From assembly GCA_910585905.1 (NCBI GenBank), contig CAJUID010000001.1, forward strand, positions 1 to 64,000: a DNA stretch of 64,000 nucleotides, read 5' to 3'. The position numbers and the translations under genes were made by a program. The DNA is from an uncultured Lachnospiraceae bacterium (GTDB lineage Bacteria > Bacillota > Clostridia > Lachnospirales > Lachnospiraceae). Of the stretch, positions 26,256-34,034 are shown in pieces; positions within the stretch are counted from its first letter, which is position 1; every line of letters starts with the position of its first letter. A model generated the notes under the pieces. It saw nothing but the letters and a program-made list of their open reading frames with translations, did not search any database and was not told the origin of the DNA.

Positions 26256-26551
26256 GTTTTTTGAAAAATTTTTATATGTACAGAAAGAACCAAGCGACAA
26301 TTACTTGTTTGAAATTTTATGCCAATCGATAATTATATTATCTGCTTATGATATTTATTAATATTAGCAGATAGTTCCTTTGGAATGCGTAACGTTGCAA
26401 AACATGGCTTCAATTTCTTTTGGAATACCCTTTCATTCCCTCTCCTATCCCAGATTTAAATATTATAATGTTAAGGTCAAGCCAGTATGTTTTCAACAAT
26501 GGCTATTCACTATTTTGCTTTTGTCATCATATTATATTTCGATTATTTTAA

Positions 26552-26615
26552 CAAGTGCAAAGGAACTTTGTTCCTTGCAAGCGTTGCGTTTAGCTCGTTG
26601 CTTACGCGAGAATAA
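26552..26615 (+). repeat. Dispersed structured repeat, copy B (core only)
   Basis: CAAGTGCAAAGGAAC...TTACGCGAGAATAA, nearly identical to the cores at 10,263 and 41,225 but with a shorter hairpin loop and without the CCCCG-hairpin module. Confidence 0.85.
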
Positions 26616-26888
26616 GTATCCAAATATTCTATTTTTTAAATGCAAAGGCCAAACTTTCAGGAATTCTCCTAGAAATGAGGAAAGTCAAATCTTGAAACGG
26701 ATAGAAAATTTCTCATTTTTATGCTATGATTATTTATGTTTTTTGTATTCAGAAGCAGGATAGCCTGGTTCGATAACTTTGACTGAAAGATATTCAACTA
26801 CTCAGAAAAGCTTGGAGATTCAATGCAGCATTTTGCAGACGTGTTGGAGAATGAATTAGCATGAAGGAGCTGAATATAGGAGAAAAAT

Positions 26889-27395
26889 ATGATACTGCTT
26901 ACAGGATTCAAGGGAAATGGCAATTCGTCCAAGATACTGCTGGATGGTGTTACTGATGATAATGTTAAGAAAAAATTACTCACAAATAGTTTTGAGGTTT
27001 GTGGAAAAGAAATGATTGAGGCAGTATCTCTCCTTCAACCAGAGTATGTAATTTCTTTTGGACGGAAACCAGTTATAAACAGGCTCTATATTGAACCAGT
27101 GGCGTGTAATAATGGTAAGTGCATTAAATCAGCGTTTGATATTGCAATCTTAGAACATAGTTTGTCAGAACATAATCTTCAATATAAACTATCTTCAAAG
27201 CCAAGTAATTACTTGTGTAATCATGCGTATTACTGCGGATTGAATTACGTTGAGAAAAATATATTGAAAACAAAAATAATCTTTCTTCACGTTCCCGACA
27301 TGAAGAACATACAAAATATGGATTCACTCATTTTATGGTTGAATGATTTATGCAGGAAAATGAATGATGTTTGTAGCCAATTAGCCAATAGATAA
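26889..27395 (+). CDS. Pyroglutamyl-peptidase I-like protein (peptidase C15)
   Basis: The 168-residue protein follows the C15 pattern: N-terminal LLTGFKGNGNSS, EYVISFGRKPVINRLYIEPVACN with the catalytic Glu, YLCNHAYYCGL with the catalytic Cys, and IIFLHVPDM with the catalytic His. The triad is therefore kept, but the protein is some 40 residues shorter than usual and the normally conserved Arg after the Glu is Pro. Such enzymes remove N-terminal pyroglutamate from peptides. AGGAG lies six bases before the ATG. It stands alone, and activity is uncertain because of the divergence. Confidence 0.72.
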   Translation: MILLTGFKGNGNSSKILLDGVTDDNVKKKLLTNSFEVCGKEMIEAVSLLQPEYVISFGRKPVINRLYIEPVACNNGKCIKSAFDIAILEHSLSEHNLQYKLSSKPSNYLCNHAYYCGLNYVEKNILKTKIIFLHVPDMKNIQNMDSLILWLNDLCRKMNDVCSQLANR

Positions 27396-27502
27396 ATGCT
27401 GTCCCAGTCAACAAAAAAATGATGGATTGACTTTCAGATTAGGGAAAAAATAATAGTGCTATACTTGTGATGCACAAAATATAAGTAGAAACGAGGATTA
27501 AT

Positions 27503-28612
27503 ATGATTGAACAAAAAGAACATTTTCATGGAAGCGATTTAGAAAAAATCGAAAAAATATATGGAATAAAAAAGGAAACAATTATCAGCTTTTCCGCCAA
27601 TGTAAACCCACTTGGCATCTCATATAAACTAAAAGAAGAACTTCCTTCGCATATTGATGCCATCTCAACCTATCCAGACCGGGAATATACTGCCCTCCGA
27701 AAGGCAATCGCAAATTATATTAAGGCAGATCATCAGGATATTCTGGTTGGCAATGGCTCTACAGAACTTATTTCTCTAGTGATCCAACTTCTTCACCCCA
27801 AAAAGGCACTGATTGTCGGCCCTACCTACTCCGAATATGAACATGAGATTTCACTTGGCGGCGGTCGGTCCCACTATTTCCGGCTCAGAGAATCAGAAGA
27901 TTTCCTGCTAAACGAAACAGCGCTATTTGAAACATTGACGCCAGATACCGATCTGCTCGTAATCTGTAACCCAAACAATCCAACCTCATCACAGATTACC
28001 AGAAGAACCATGCGAAACATTTTAGATTGCTGTAAAGAAAAGGGGATTTTCGTAATGGTAGATGAAACTTATGTAGAATTTTCAGAAAACTGCCAGGAAA
28101 TTACGTCTATCCCTCTCACAGAATATTACAATAATATCATTATTCTTCGCGGAATTTCGAAATTCTTTGCAGCTCCTGGCCTGCGCCTCGGCTATGCGAT
28201 CTGCGGAAACCGCAAATTAATGCGTGAAATGGATGGCTTTAAAAATCCTTGGACAATCAACTCCCTCGCAGCCATTGCTGGAGAAATTATGTTTACGGAC
28301 GAGCGCTATATCGAAGATACTAAGAGACTAATTTCGACGGAACGCTCAAGAATCTGCAAACTCCTTGACAACAATCCTGCAATAAAATACTATCCGCCCC
28401 ATGCAAACTTTATTTTGCTGCAGATTTTAAAGGAAGAAATTACGAGCTATGATTTATTCGATCTGGCGATCAGAAAGGGATTTATGATTCGTGACTGTTC
28501 CTCCTTCCCATTCCTTGATAATAAATATATCCGTTTCTGCTTTATGAATCAGGAAGATAATGACGCGTTACTTGATGTACTCCAACGCGCAGTTGGATAT
28601 ACAGAACCGTAA
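27503..28612 (+). CDS. PLP aminotransferase, HisC/CobD-like
   Basis: The 369-residue fold-type I PLP enzyme has the opening HGSDLEKIEKIYG, FSANVNPLG, YPDREYTALRKAI, VGNGSTELI, the VICNPNNPTS block and VDETYVEF, and the Schiff-base Lys in RGISKFFAAPGLRLGY. The start HG-D and SAN-NPLG text is that of threonine-phosphate decarboxylase (CobD) and histidinol-phosphate aminotransferase relatives. No cobalamin or histidine genes are adjacent, so I do not assign a substrate. GAGG lies six bases before the ATG. Probably monocistronic, convergent with the HtrA-like gene. Confidence 0.85.
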   Translation: MIEQKEHFHGSDLEKIEKIYGIKKETIISFSANVNPLGISYKLKEELPSHIDAISTYPDREYTALRKAIANYIKADHQDILVGNGSTELISLVIQLLHPKKALIVGPTYSEYEHEISLGGGRSHYFRLRESEDFLLNETALFETLTPDTDLLVICNPNNPTSSQITRRTMRNILDCCKEKGIFVMVDETYVEFSENCQEITSIPLTEYYNNIIILRGISKFFAAPGLRLGYAICGNRKLMREMDGFKNPWTINSLAAIAGEIMFTDERYIEDTKRLISTERSRICKLLDNNPAIKYYPPHANFILLQILKEEITSYDLFDLAIRKGFMIRDCSSFPFLDNKYIRFCFMNQEDNDALLDVLQRAVGYTEP

Positions 28613-28632
28613 TTCATTTTATAAAGCGTACT

Positions 28633-29910
28633 CTATCCCAATTTAATTTTCAATTCCTTCCGAATTTTTTGCTTGCCGGATTTTCTGCTAACCATGTATA
28701 TCACCGTATCTCCAGATTTTTTCTTTAACAATTCCTGATAAAGGTCAATCATGCTGGAGATAGCGGTGTCATCTACTTTTGTAATGACATCTGCTACCCG
28801 CATGCCTCCTTCATATGCAGGAGAACCTGCATAAACTTCCGTCACATAAGCCCCCACATCCAAATCATGTGCTTTTGCCGCTGAAATACTTAAGCTAATG
28901 CCCTCTATGCCCAGATTTGGCGCATTCTTCTTCCTCTGCAGCAACTCCATCACCGGCACAACGCCAGATAACCTCACAAAAGACAATCCCATAACTCCCG
29001 TTTTCTCTGGAAAAGCAGTTGTCAGAATGCCGATCACCCGTCCTCTAGTATCAAGCACCACACCATTGCCACTCTCTGCATATGGAATGTTTGTACAATA
29101 GAGCTGTACCTCCCCGTCAGTAATAGAGGCTCTAACCGAATCATTTATAATCTGCCCCGTCACAACAGACCGCAATACCCCGTTCGGGCAGCCTACCGCA
29201 ATAATATTAGTCCCATCAATCATTCCCAGCCCATTTCCAAGCTGAGCAACTGTCATCTGTGCCAGAAGGCTCTGCTCTATATCCGATTTTTTCACTCGGA
29301 CCATCGCCATATTAAGCTGGTCATCACTCCCTAACACAGTCCCATCAGCTGTGGTATCATCTAAAAGCTGTATCTGCACGGCTGACTGTCCCTGCACAAC
29401 ATTATGCGTTGTCAAAATATAATAAACTGTCGATGTTTCCTGCACGATCAGACCGTACTCTAGTGTCTGGCTATTTCCCCTACCTGCCATCCAATCCTTT
29501 GCCCTGCTTTTTGCTTTCACCCCCACCAGAGACGGATTTAATTTATTGCCCACTGCTGCCAAACGCTGTGAGATTTTATCTACCTTGCTCAGTGCAATTT
29601 CCTTCCCTTCCACAGCCGCACTAGTTGCAGTCGGCTCCGGCTCCTCAGAAAGTAAAGGAGGACTTGGAAGGCTTGAGCTAAGGTTTCCTAACCCTGCCTC
29701 TTCCTCCGGCTTAGAAAAATGATTCTCAATATAAACAATCATGCTTCCGGCAATGGCCCCAAAAATACAGGCAGCAACAATCAGAACAAAAAAACGCTTT
29801 GCCCACAAAATAATCTGTCTTCTCTTTTGAGGGCGGACCTGCTCCCTGATAAACCGATTCCTCTCTTCCCTCGAAGCCGCTAAATCATTCTCTTTTTCCC
29901 CATGAAACAT
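28633..29910 (-). CDS. HtrA-like membrane protein with PDZ, apparently inactive protease
   Basis: The 425-residue protein has a cytoplasmic basic N-terminus, one membrane helix (about 38-60), a Pro/Glu-rich linker, a trypsin-like S1C domain and a C-terminal PDZ domain (LGIEGISLSI to the end, with SPAYEGGMRVADVITKVDD). Where HtrA has TNNHVV this protein has TTHNVV, so the catalytic His position is Asn with a His one place earlier; where HtrA has DLAV it has NMAM, so Asp is Asn; Ser is kept in AESGNG. It may be a pseudoprotease that senses or scaffolds envelope proteins. ATG at 29,910 has GAGG six bases upstream. Confidence 0.85.
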   Translation of the reverse strand: MFHGEKENDLAASREERNRFIREQVRPQKRRQIILWAKRFFVLIVAACIFGAIAGSMIVYIENHFSKPEEEAGLGNLSSSLPSPPLLSEEPEPTATSAAVEGKEIALSKVDKISQRLAAVGNKLNPSLVGVKAKSRAKDWMAGRGNSQTLEYGLIVQETSTVYYILTTHNVVQGQSAVQIQLLDDTTADGTVLGSDDQLNMAMVRVKKSDIEQSLLAQMTVAQLGNGLGMIDGTNIIAVGCPNGVLRSVVTGQIINDSVRASITDGEVQLYCTNIPYAESGNGVVLDTRGRVIGILTTAFPEKTGVMGLSFVRLSGVVPVMELLQRKKNAPNLGIEGISLSISAAKAHDLDVGAYVTEVYAGSPAYEGGMRVADVITKVDDTAISSMIDLYQELLKKKSGDTVIYMVSRKSGKQKIRKELKIKLG

Positions 29911-30217
29911 AATTAACCTCTTTTCTATGCCTACCACCCTGTTTACCACTATGCATATATAAACGCAAATTATATTACACTTTTTTGTATGCCGCTTTGC
30001 AGCTTAAACTTTTCAAAGATTAAGTTTATCACAAAATTATGAATATTTTATGAATAAGCTGTGACAATTTTTATGCATTTTTAATAAAAAAAGAAGAGTT
30101 TAGCTAGATAAAACTGTAAACATTTACAGCAAATTACCATATATCGTATAAATCATACTCAATTAAGGAATGATCTTAAATATTGAACCAGCTATGCTTT
30201 CTATCATATTGAACCTT
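29911..30217. other. AT-rich intergenic region
   Basis: About 300 AT-rich bases between the HtrA-like gene and the end of the FtsX gene, both on the minus strand. The HtrA-like promoter should lie here, but several weak candidates are possible (for example a minus-strand TTGAAA at about 30,011) and none stands out. No gene or RNA was recognised. Confidence 0.4.
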
Positions 30218-32749
30218 TTACTCAAATCCCCGAATCCTCTCCACTAATGACTCTCTTCGTTCCATCTGCCTATAGGCTGCCCATGGTACCATAATACACA
30301 ACAGCAGAACCACAAACACTGCAGCCAAAATAGGCAGAACAGGAATCTGAAAAGCAATTCTTCTGTAATTCATTGACCTATATAAAAAATAGGTGACCGC
30401 AAGGCCAATAGTCATAGTAAATATAAGTGCCATGCCGGCATATAAACATCCTTCCCGAAACAAAAGCTTTCTTAATTGATTTTGCGACATACCGATACTT
30501 TCCATAACAGAAAGCTCCATCTGACTGCCTTGGAGATTGCTAATTGAAGTATTAATATAATTCATAATGCCTATAAAGGCGAGAAGCAGAACAATTGCCA
30601 TTCCAATTCCCATCATATTTCCTTGTGCCTTTTTGACCCTTTCCAACTCCTCTATTTTAGAGCTATAAGAAAAATCCTTTTTATCCTTACTGGCATCTAT
30701 TAAGCCCTTAATCCTTTCCTCGGCCTTTTTGTCATACTCCTGCCTATATTGTATACTAACCCTTGATATATAAGCATTCTCTGATATTCCTTTCAAAAAC
30801 GTATCACTTACAATTAAAGTTGGGGTAGTGCCTAGAAGATTGGCATAATAGCTTTCATTCACCATTCCCTGAATCGTCATCTGGCAGCTCTTATCTGGAT
30901 CGTCAGACAGATAGTAAGACACTTGTTTTCCTTTCACTCTTTTAAAGTCTAGCCCCAAAGCATTTTCATACAGAATACAAGCTTTCCCCTCCAAAAAATC
31001 CGCTTCCTTTATTTTATTTTCCATAGAAGAATTAATATAACGAAATTCTTCCCTATCAACTCCAACCAAAAAAGAATAATATTTCTCAGGATGTTTCTGG
31101 TAATCCTCTTTTATATCCTCATAACTATCCTCCATCCACATATCATAAAAATTACTCATCCAATATTCCAAAAAATCTGCCTCCCAAGGAATGACAATCT
31201 CCTCATTGAGAATCGGATGAATATCTTGAATCGCCTCATCTTCTTCTAACTTCTTTATAAACGATGTATCCATGAGCGGCTTCCATTTGCTTTTTTCTCT
31301 CATCTGCATCGTATCATTCTTGACAACTAAATCTGTTTCCATATAATTTGACACAATCGTCCTGGCTCCATGGCTCTCAATTAATGTCACCATACACAAA
31401 AATACAGACAGGGAAATACCAAGAGAACACACAACCATGGCAGTTTTCTTTTTGTCCCTGCAGACCCGCTCTCCCGCCAATCTCCAGATAAGGCTGAACC
31501 GAACAGATTTACAGACTTTCCCTTTTATATAGACGGGCAATGCTCTGGCTCGGACAGACCCCTTATTACTCCTGCGATAACCCAATGCTTCGATCGGCGA
31601 GGACATGGATGCCATCCTAACCGGCCTTCTGCTCCCAATTTTCACTGTAATTGCGGCGAAAAAGACGCTCAAGCAGATAAATAACGGGTGAAATGCAATC
31701 TCAATATTCTTTTCACGCACTCCCAATACCTTTACAATAAACGGAATCAATGCAAAGGATGTAAGTATCCCAGACAGAAGGCCAGCTCCTATACCGATTC
31801 CTCCAACAAACTGCATTTCCTTTTTTACCATCTGCTTAATCTGCTCCGGCGTCATGCCTATTGTCTGAAGTAAGCCATAGTATCGTATATTGCCGGAAAC
31901 AGACAAATACATAATATTATAGATTAATAAATAGGCACTCAGGCAAGTAACTCCAATCAGCCCTAACAAGCCTAGCAGCAAAGATATCATGGCATCTGAC
32001 GAGGTAGATGTCAGCAGCAATTTTTGTTTTTTCCCAACTTTCAAATCCCTCTCCAAGCGTTCATACTGCTTATCCGTTATAAAGGAACGCTTTAACTGTA
32101 AATGCATAAACGCCCTTCCATAATCCTCAAAGGTATATCCTGACTGGTCAAAGAAATCCTTAGATACATAAAATGTTTTTTTATCTCCATAACCTTCCCA
32201 CAAACCAGTTATCAAAAACTCCTTCGTATGCTCTCCTAAATTATCTCCATAAGTAATAGTAAAAGAATCCCCAATCTCAAGATTTCCTATACCGCAATCC
32301 TCTAACGCCTCCCTGGTTGCCATAACCTCATTTACATTTTGCGGATAAGTGCCTCTCACCCACTCTCTTGCAGGCTTCATAATATTTTCCCACTGCGTCT
32401 CATCTGCCCACATAAATACAGAATGCAGAGTACTATCCTGTTCTGTTTTAATCCCCCAGCCAGCCATACCTTCTAACCCTACTTCACTGACCTCTGGATG
32501 ATTTTTACTTATTTGAACCTGTTCCTCTGTAAATCCTCCATATAAAAAGGCATCATAATCCCCGCCCTGCAGGTGAATCTCTTGAACCTTCTGCATATGG
32601 AGCCATGTTCCCCCTACCGTCAAAATGGTAAACAGCATAAACGCAGATAACATCACAGCCAGAATCAAGACTATGTTTTTTCTCTTATTGCCAGCCAGAG
32701 AGCGCTTTGCCATTTTTGTAATCGCTGCACTATTGTTATTCTTAAGCAT
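30218..32749 (-). CDS. ABC transporter permease, FtsX family
   Basis: The 843-residue protein has the FtsX/MacB layout: a membrane helix near residues 20-45, a large extracytoplasmic domain, three helices around 260-370, then a repeat with another N-terminal-like helix (about 420-445), a second extracytoplasmic domain and three final helices. It would move or extract an amphipathic substrate with the ATPase encoded immediately upstream; in Firmicutes such pairs often export or detoxify peptide antibiotics. ATG at 32,749 overlaps the ATPase stop, with GGGGACGG upstream. No kinase is adjacent, but the orphan pair at 8.6-10.2 kb is of the matching type. Confidence 0.9.
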   Translation of the reverse strand: MLKNNNSAAITKMAKRSLAGNKRKNIVLILAVMLSAFMLFTILTVGGTWLHMQKVQEIHLQGGDYDAFLYGGFTEEQVQISKNHPEVSEVGLEGMAGWGIKTEQDSTLHSVFMWADETQWENIMKPAREWVRGTYPQNVNEVMATREALEDCGIGNLEIGDSFTITYGDNLGEHTKEFLITGLWEGYGDKKTFYVSKDFFDQSGYTFEDYGRAFMHLQLKRSFITDKQYERLERDLKVGKKQKLLLTSTSSDAMISLLLGLLGLIGVTCLSAYLLIYNIMYLSVSGNIRYYGLLQTIGMTPEQIKQMVKKEMQFVGGIGIGAGLLSGILTSFALIPFIVKVLGVREKNIEIAFHPLFICLSVFFAAITVKIGSRRPVRMASMSSPIEALGYRRSNKGSVRARALPVYIKGKVCKSVRFSLIWRLAGERVCRDKKKTAMVVCSLGISLSVFLCMVTLIESHGARTIVSNYMETDLVVKNDTMQMREKSKWKPLMDTSFIKKLEEDEAIQDIHPILNEEIVIPWEADFLEYWMSNFYDMWMEDSYEDIKEDYQKHPEKYYSFLVGVDREEFRYINSSMENKIKEADFLEGKACILYENALGLDFKRVKGKQVSYYLSDDPDKSCQMTIQGMVNESYYANLLGTTPTLIVSDTFLKGISENAYISRVSIQYRQEYDKKAEERIKGLIDASKDKKDFSYSSKIEELERVKKAQGNMMGIGMAIVLLLAFIGIMNYINTSISNLQGSQMELSVMESIGMSQNQLRKLLFREGCLYAGMALIFTMTIGLAVTYFLYRSMNYRRIAFQIPVLPILAAVFVVLLLCIMVPWAAYRQMERRESLVERIRGFE

Positions 32750-33425
32750 CAACACCGTCCCCTTTCACAATCTTTCCATCCTCAATCCGAACAATGCGGT
32801 CCGCCAGCTGCGCAATATCATAATCATGAGTAATCAAAACAATTGTCTGCTGATACTGCTTTGCCACCATTTTTAATAACCCCAATACACTGTGACTGCT
32901 CTCTGTATCAAGATTTCCCGTTGGCTCATCTGCCAAAATAATAGCTGGTTTCGAGGCAACAGCCCTTGCAATCGCTACTCTTTGCTGCTGCCCACCAGAC
33001 AGCATACTGGGAAGCATATCCCTTTTCCCCTGAAGCTTAAGCATGCGCAGCAACTCCTCCACAAATCCGAGATCAATGTGCATCCCGTCCAGCTCAATCG
33101 GCAATACTATATTTTCATATACATTTAAATTCTGAACCAGATTATAGTTTTGGAAAATAAACCCGACCTTTCTTCTCCGAAATACTGCCAACTGCTCCCT
33201 ATCCATTCCGGCAAGCCTTTTTCCGTCTACAAACACTTCACCATCCGTTGGAATATCCAGACCACCAATCATATGCAAAAGGGTACTCTTCCCGCTGCCC
33301 GATTTCCCAATAATCGCCACAAATTCTCCTTCCTCCACACAAAAATCTACGCCGTCCAGAGCCTTGACCATAACCTCTCCCGCTTGATAGTATTTTTTAA
33401 TATTTTTAGTTTCCACTATATTCAT
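32742..33425 (-). CDS. ABC transporter ATP-binding protein, LolD/MacB type
   Basis: The 227-residue ATPase has Walker A GKSGSGKSTLLH (about residues 39-50), Q loop FIFQNYNLV, signature MLSGGQQQRVAIARA and Walker B ILADEPTGNLD, with switch His in ITHDYD. The ADEPTGNLD and GGLDIPT text is of the subfamily that partners FtsX permeases. ATG at 33,425 has GGGGG seven bases upstream. It is translated just ahead of the permease gene, which overlaps its stop codon. Confidence 0.94.
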   Translation of the reverse strand: MNIVETKNIKKYYQAGEVMVKALDGVDFCVEEGEFVAIIGKSGSGKSTLLHMIGGLDIPTDGEVFVDGKRLAGMDREQLAVFRRRKVGFIFQNYNLVQNLNVYENIVLPIELDGMHIDLGFVEELLRMLKLQGKRDMLPSMLSGGQQQRVAIARAVASKPAIILADEPTGNLDTESSHSVLGLLKMVAKQYQQTIVLITHDYDIAQLADRIVRIEDGKIVKGDGVDA

Positions 33426-33654
33426 TTGTCTTCCCCCTTCCTTATATGATGCAATCATACCATGAAAAAATCACAAACCATTCTCACTACCACATTATCA
33501 CATTATTGTGACTAGTGTAACACCCATCCCACCAGGGCAACAGCATTTTTCTTTTTTAACACAGCCAAAGAGATAGCACACTGCTACATGCTGCCCAGAC
33601 ATGCTTTGGGGCGCATATTCCATTGAAGTTTTACAAAGCAAAGACCTTCAATCA

Positions 33655-33780
33655 ACAACCCCGCTGCAAGCAACGGGGTATCAAACTTGCAACGCTGCAG
33701 AGCAGCGGGGTATGTGACCCGCGCGCAGTCGCCAAGTGCAAGCAAGCTTGCGTTTGGCTCGTTGCGTACGCGAGAATCAA
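33655..33780 (+). repeat. Dispersed structured repeat, copy C (two hairpin modules, shortened core)
   Basis: Two CCCCG-type hairpins (CCCCGCTGCAAGCAACGGGG and CGCTGCAGAGCAGCGGGG) precede a core (33,733-33,780) that has lost the GGAAC hairpin but keeps CAAGTGCAAGC and GTTGCGTACGCGAGAAT. The hairpins look like a local duplication. Confidence 0.8.
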
Positions 33781-33849
33781 AGCTAGTTTTCTGGCAATGA
33801 GGCTGCATTCCTGATTATTCCACCTAAATCTTTTTGGATCATCATGCAA

Positions 33850-33880
33850 TCACAGAGTAAAATTGGCGAAACTCCGCTGC
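33850..33880 (+). repeat. 31-bp dispersed motif, copy 2
   Basis: TCACAGAGTAAAATTGGCGA and the following AACTCCGCTGC match 24,712-24,742 at 25 of 31 positions, same orientation. Confidence 0.6.
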
Positions 33881-34034
33881 CTATTAATAACATCAAATTA
33901 TCCTCTTCAAAAAATGGGGAAAGTCAAACATAATCATAGCTTGCTATCTGATGGCAATATAGTGTATGATATAGTTGCTTTTCATTGCAATATAAAACGT
34001 GCAGATTTTTCTGTACAGAAATGGAGGCTTAACT

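Larger units (their letters stand above)
26222..26888. other. Long intergenic region with dispersed repeat
   Basis: About 670 bases without a credible gene. A plus-strand frame of 127 codons at 26,380 runs across the repeat at 26,552-26,615 and lacks a ribosome binding site, so I regard it as spurious. A further short motif (AAATGAGGAAAGTCAAA) near 26,674-26,690 resembles 41-55 and 33,914-33,928. Confidence 0.55.
33459..34034. other. Repeat-rich intergenic region upstream of mutS2
   Basis: This region holds no credible gene but is dense in repeats: CAGGGCAACAGCATTTTT at 33,533, two CCCCG-hairpin modules (about 33,659-33,710), a shortened copy of the dispersed repeat (33,733-33,780), the 31-bp motif (33,850-33,880), and AAATGGGGAAAGTCAAA (about 33,912-33,928). 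Short frames here are products of the repeats. The mutS2 promoter is probably within 33,950-34,010 but I did not fix it. Confidence 0.6.

Noticed and set aside
26380..26763. Plus-strand frame of 127 codons in the intergenic region before the peptidase-like gene
   Set aside because: It runs through the dispersed repeat core, lacks an RBS, and the repeat is non-coding in its other copies.
33584..33849. Overlapping short frames on both strands at 33.6-33.8 kb
   Set aside because: They are made of the repeat modules; mirror frames on the two strands reflect the palindromes.
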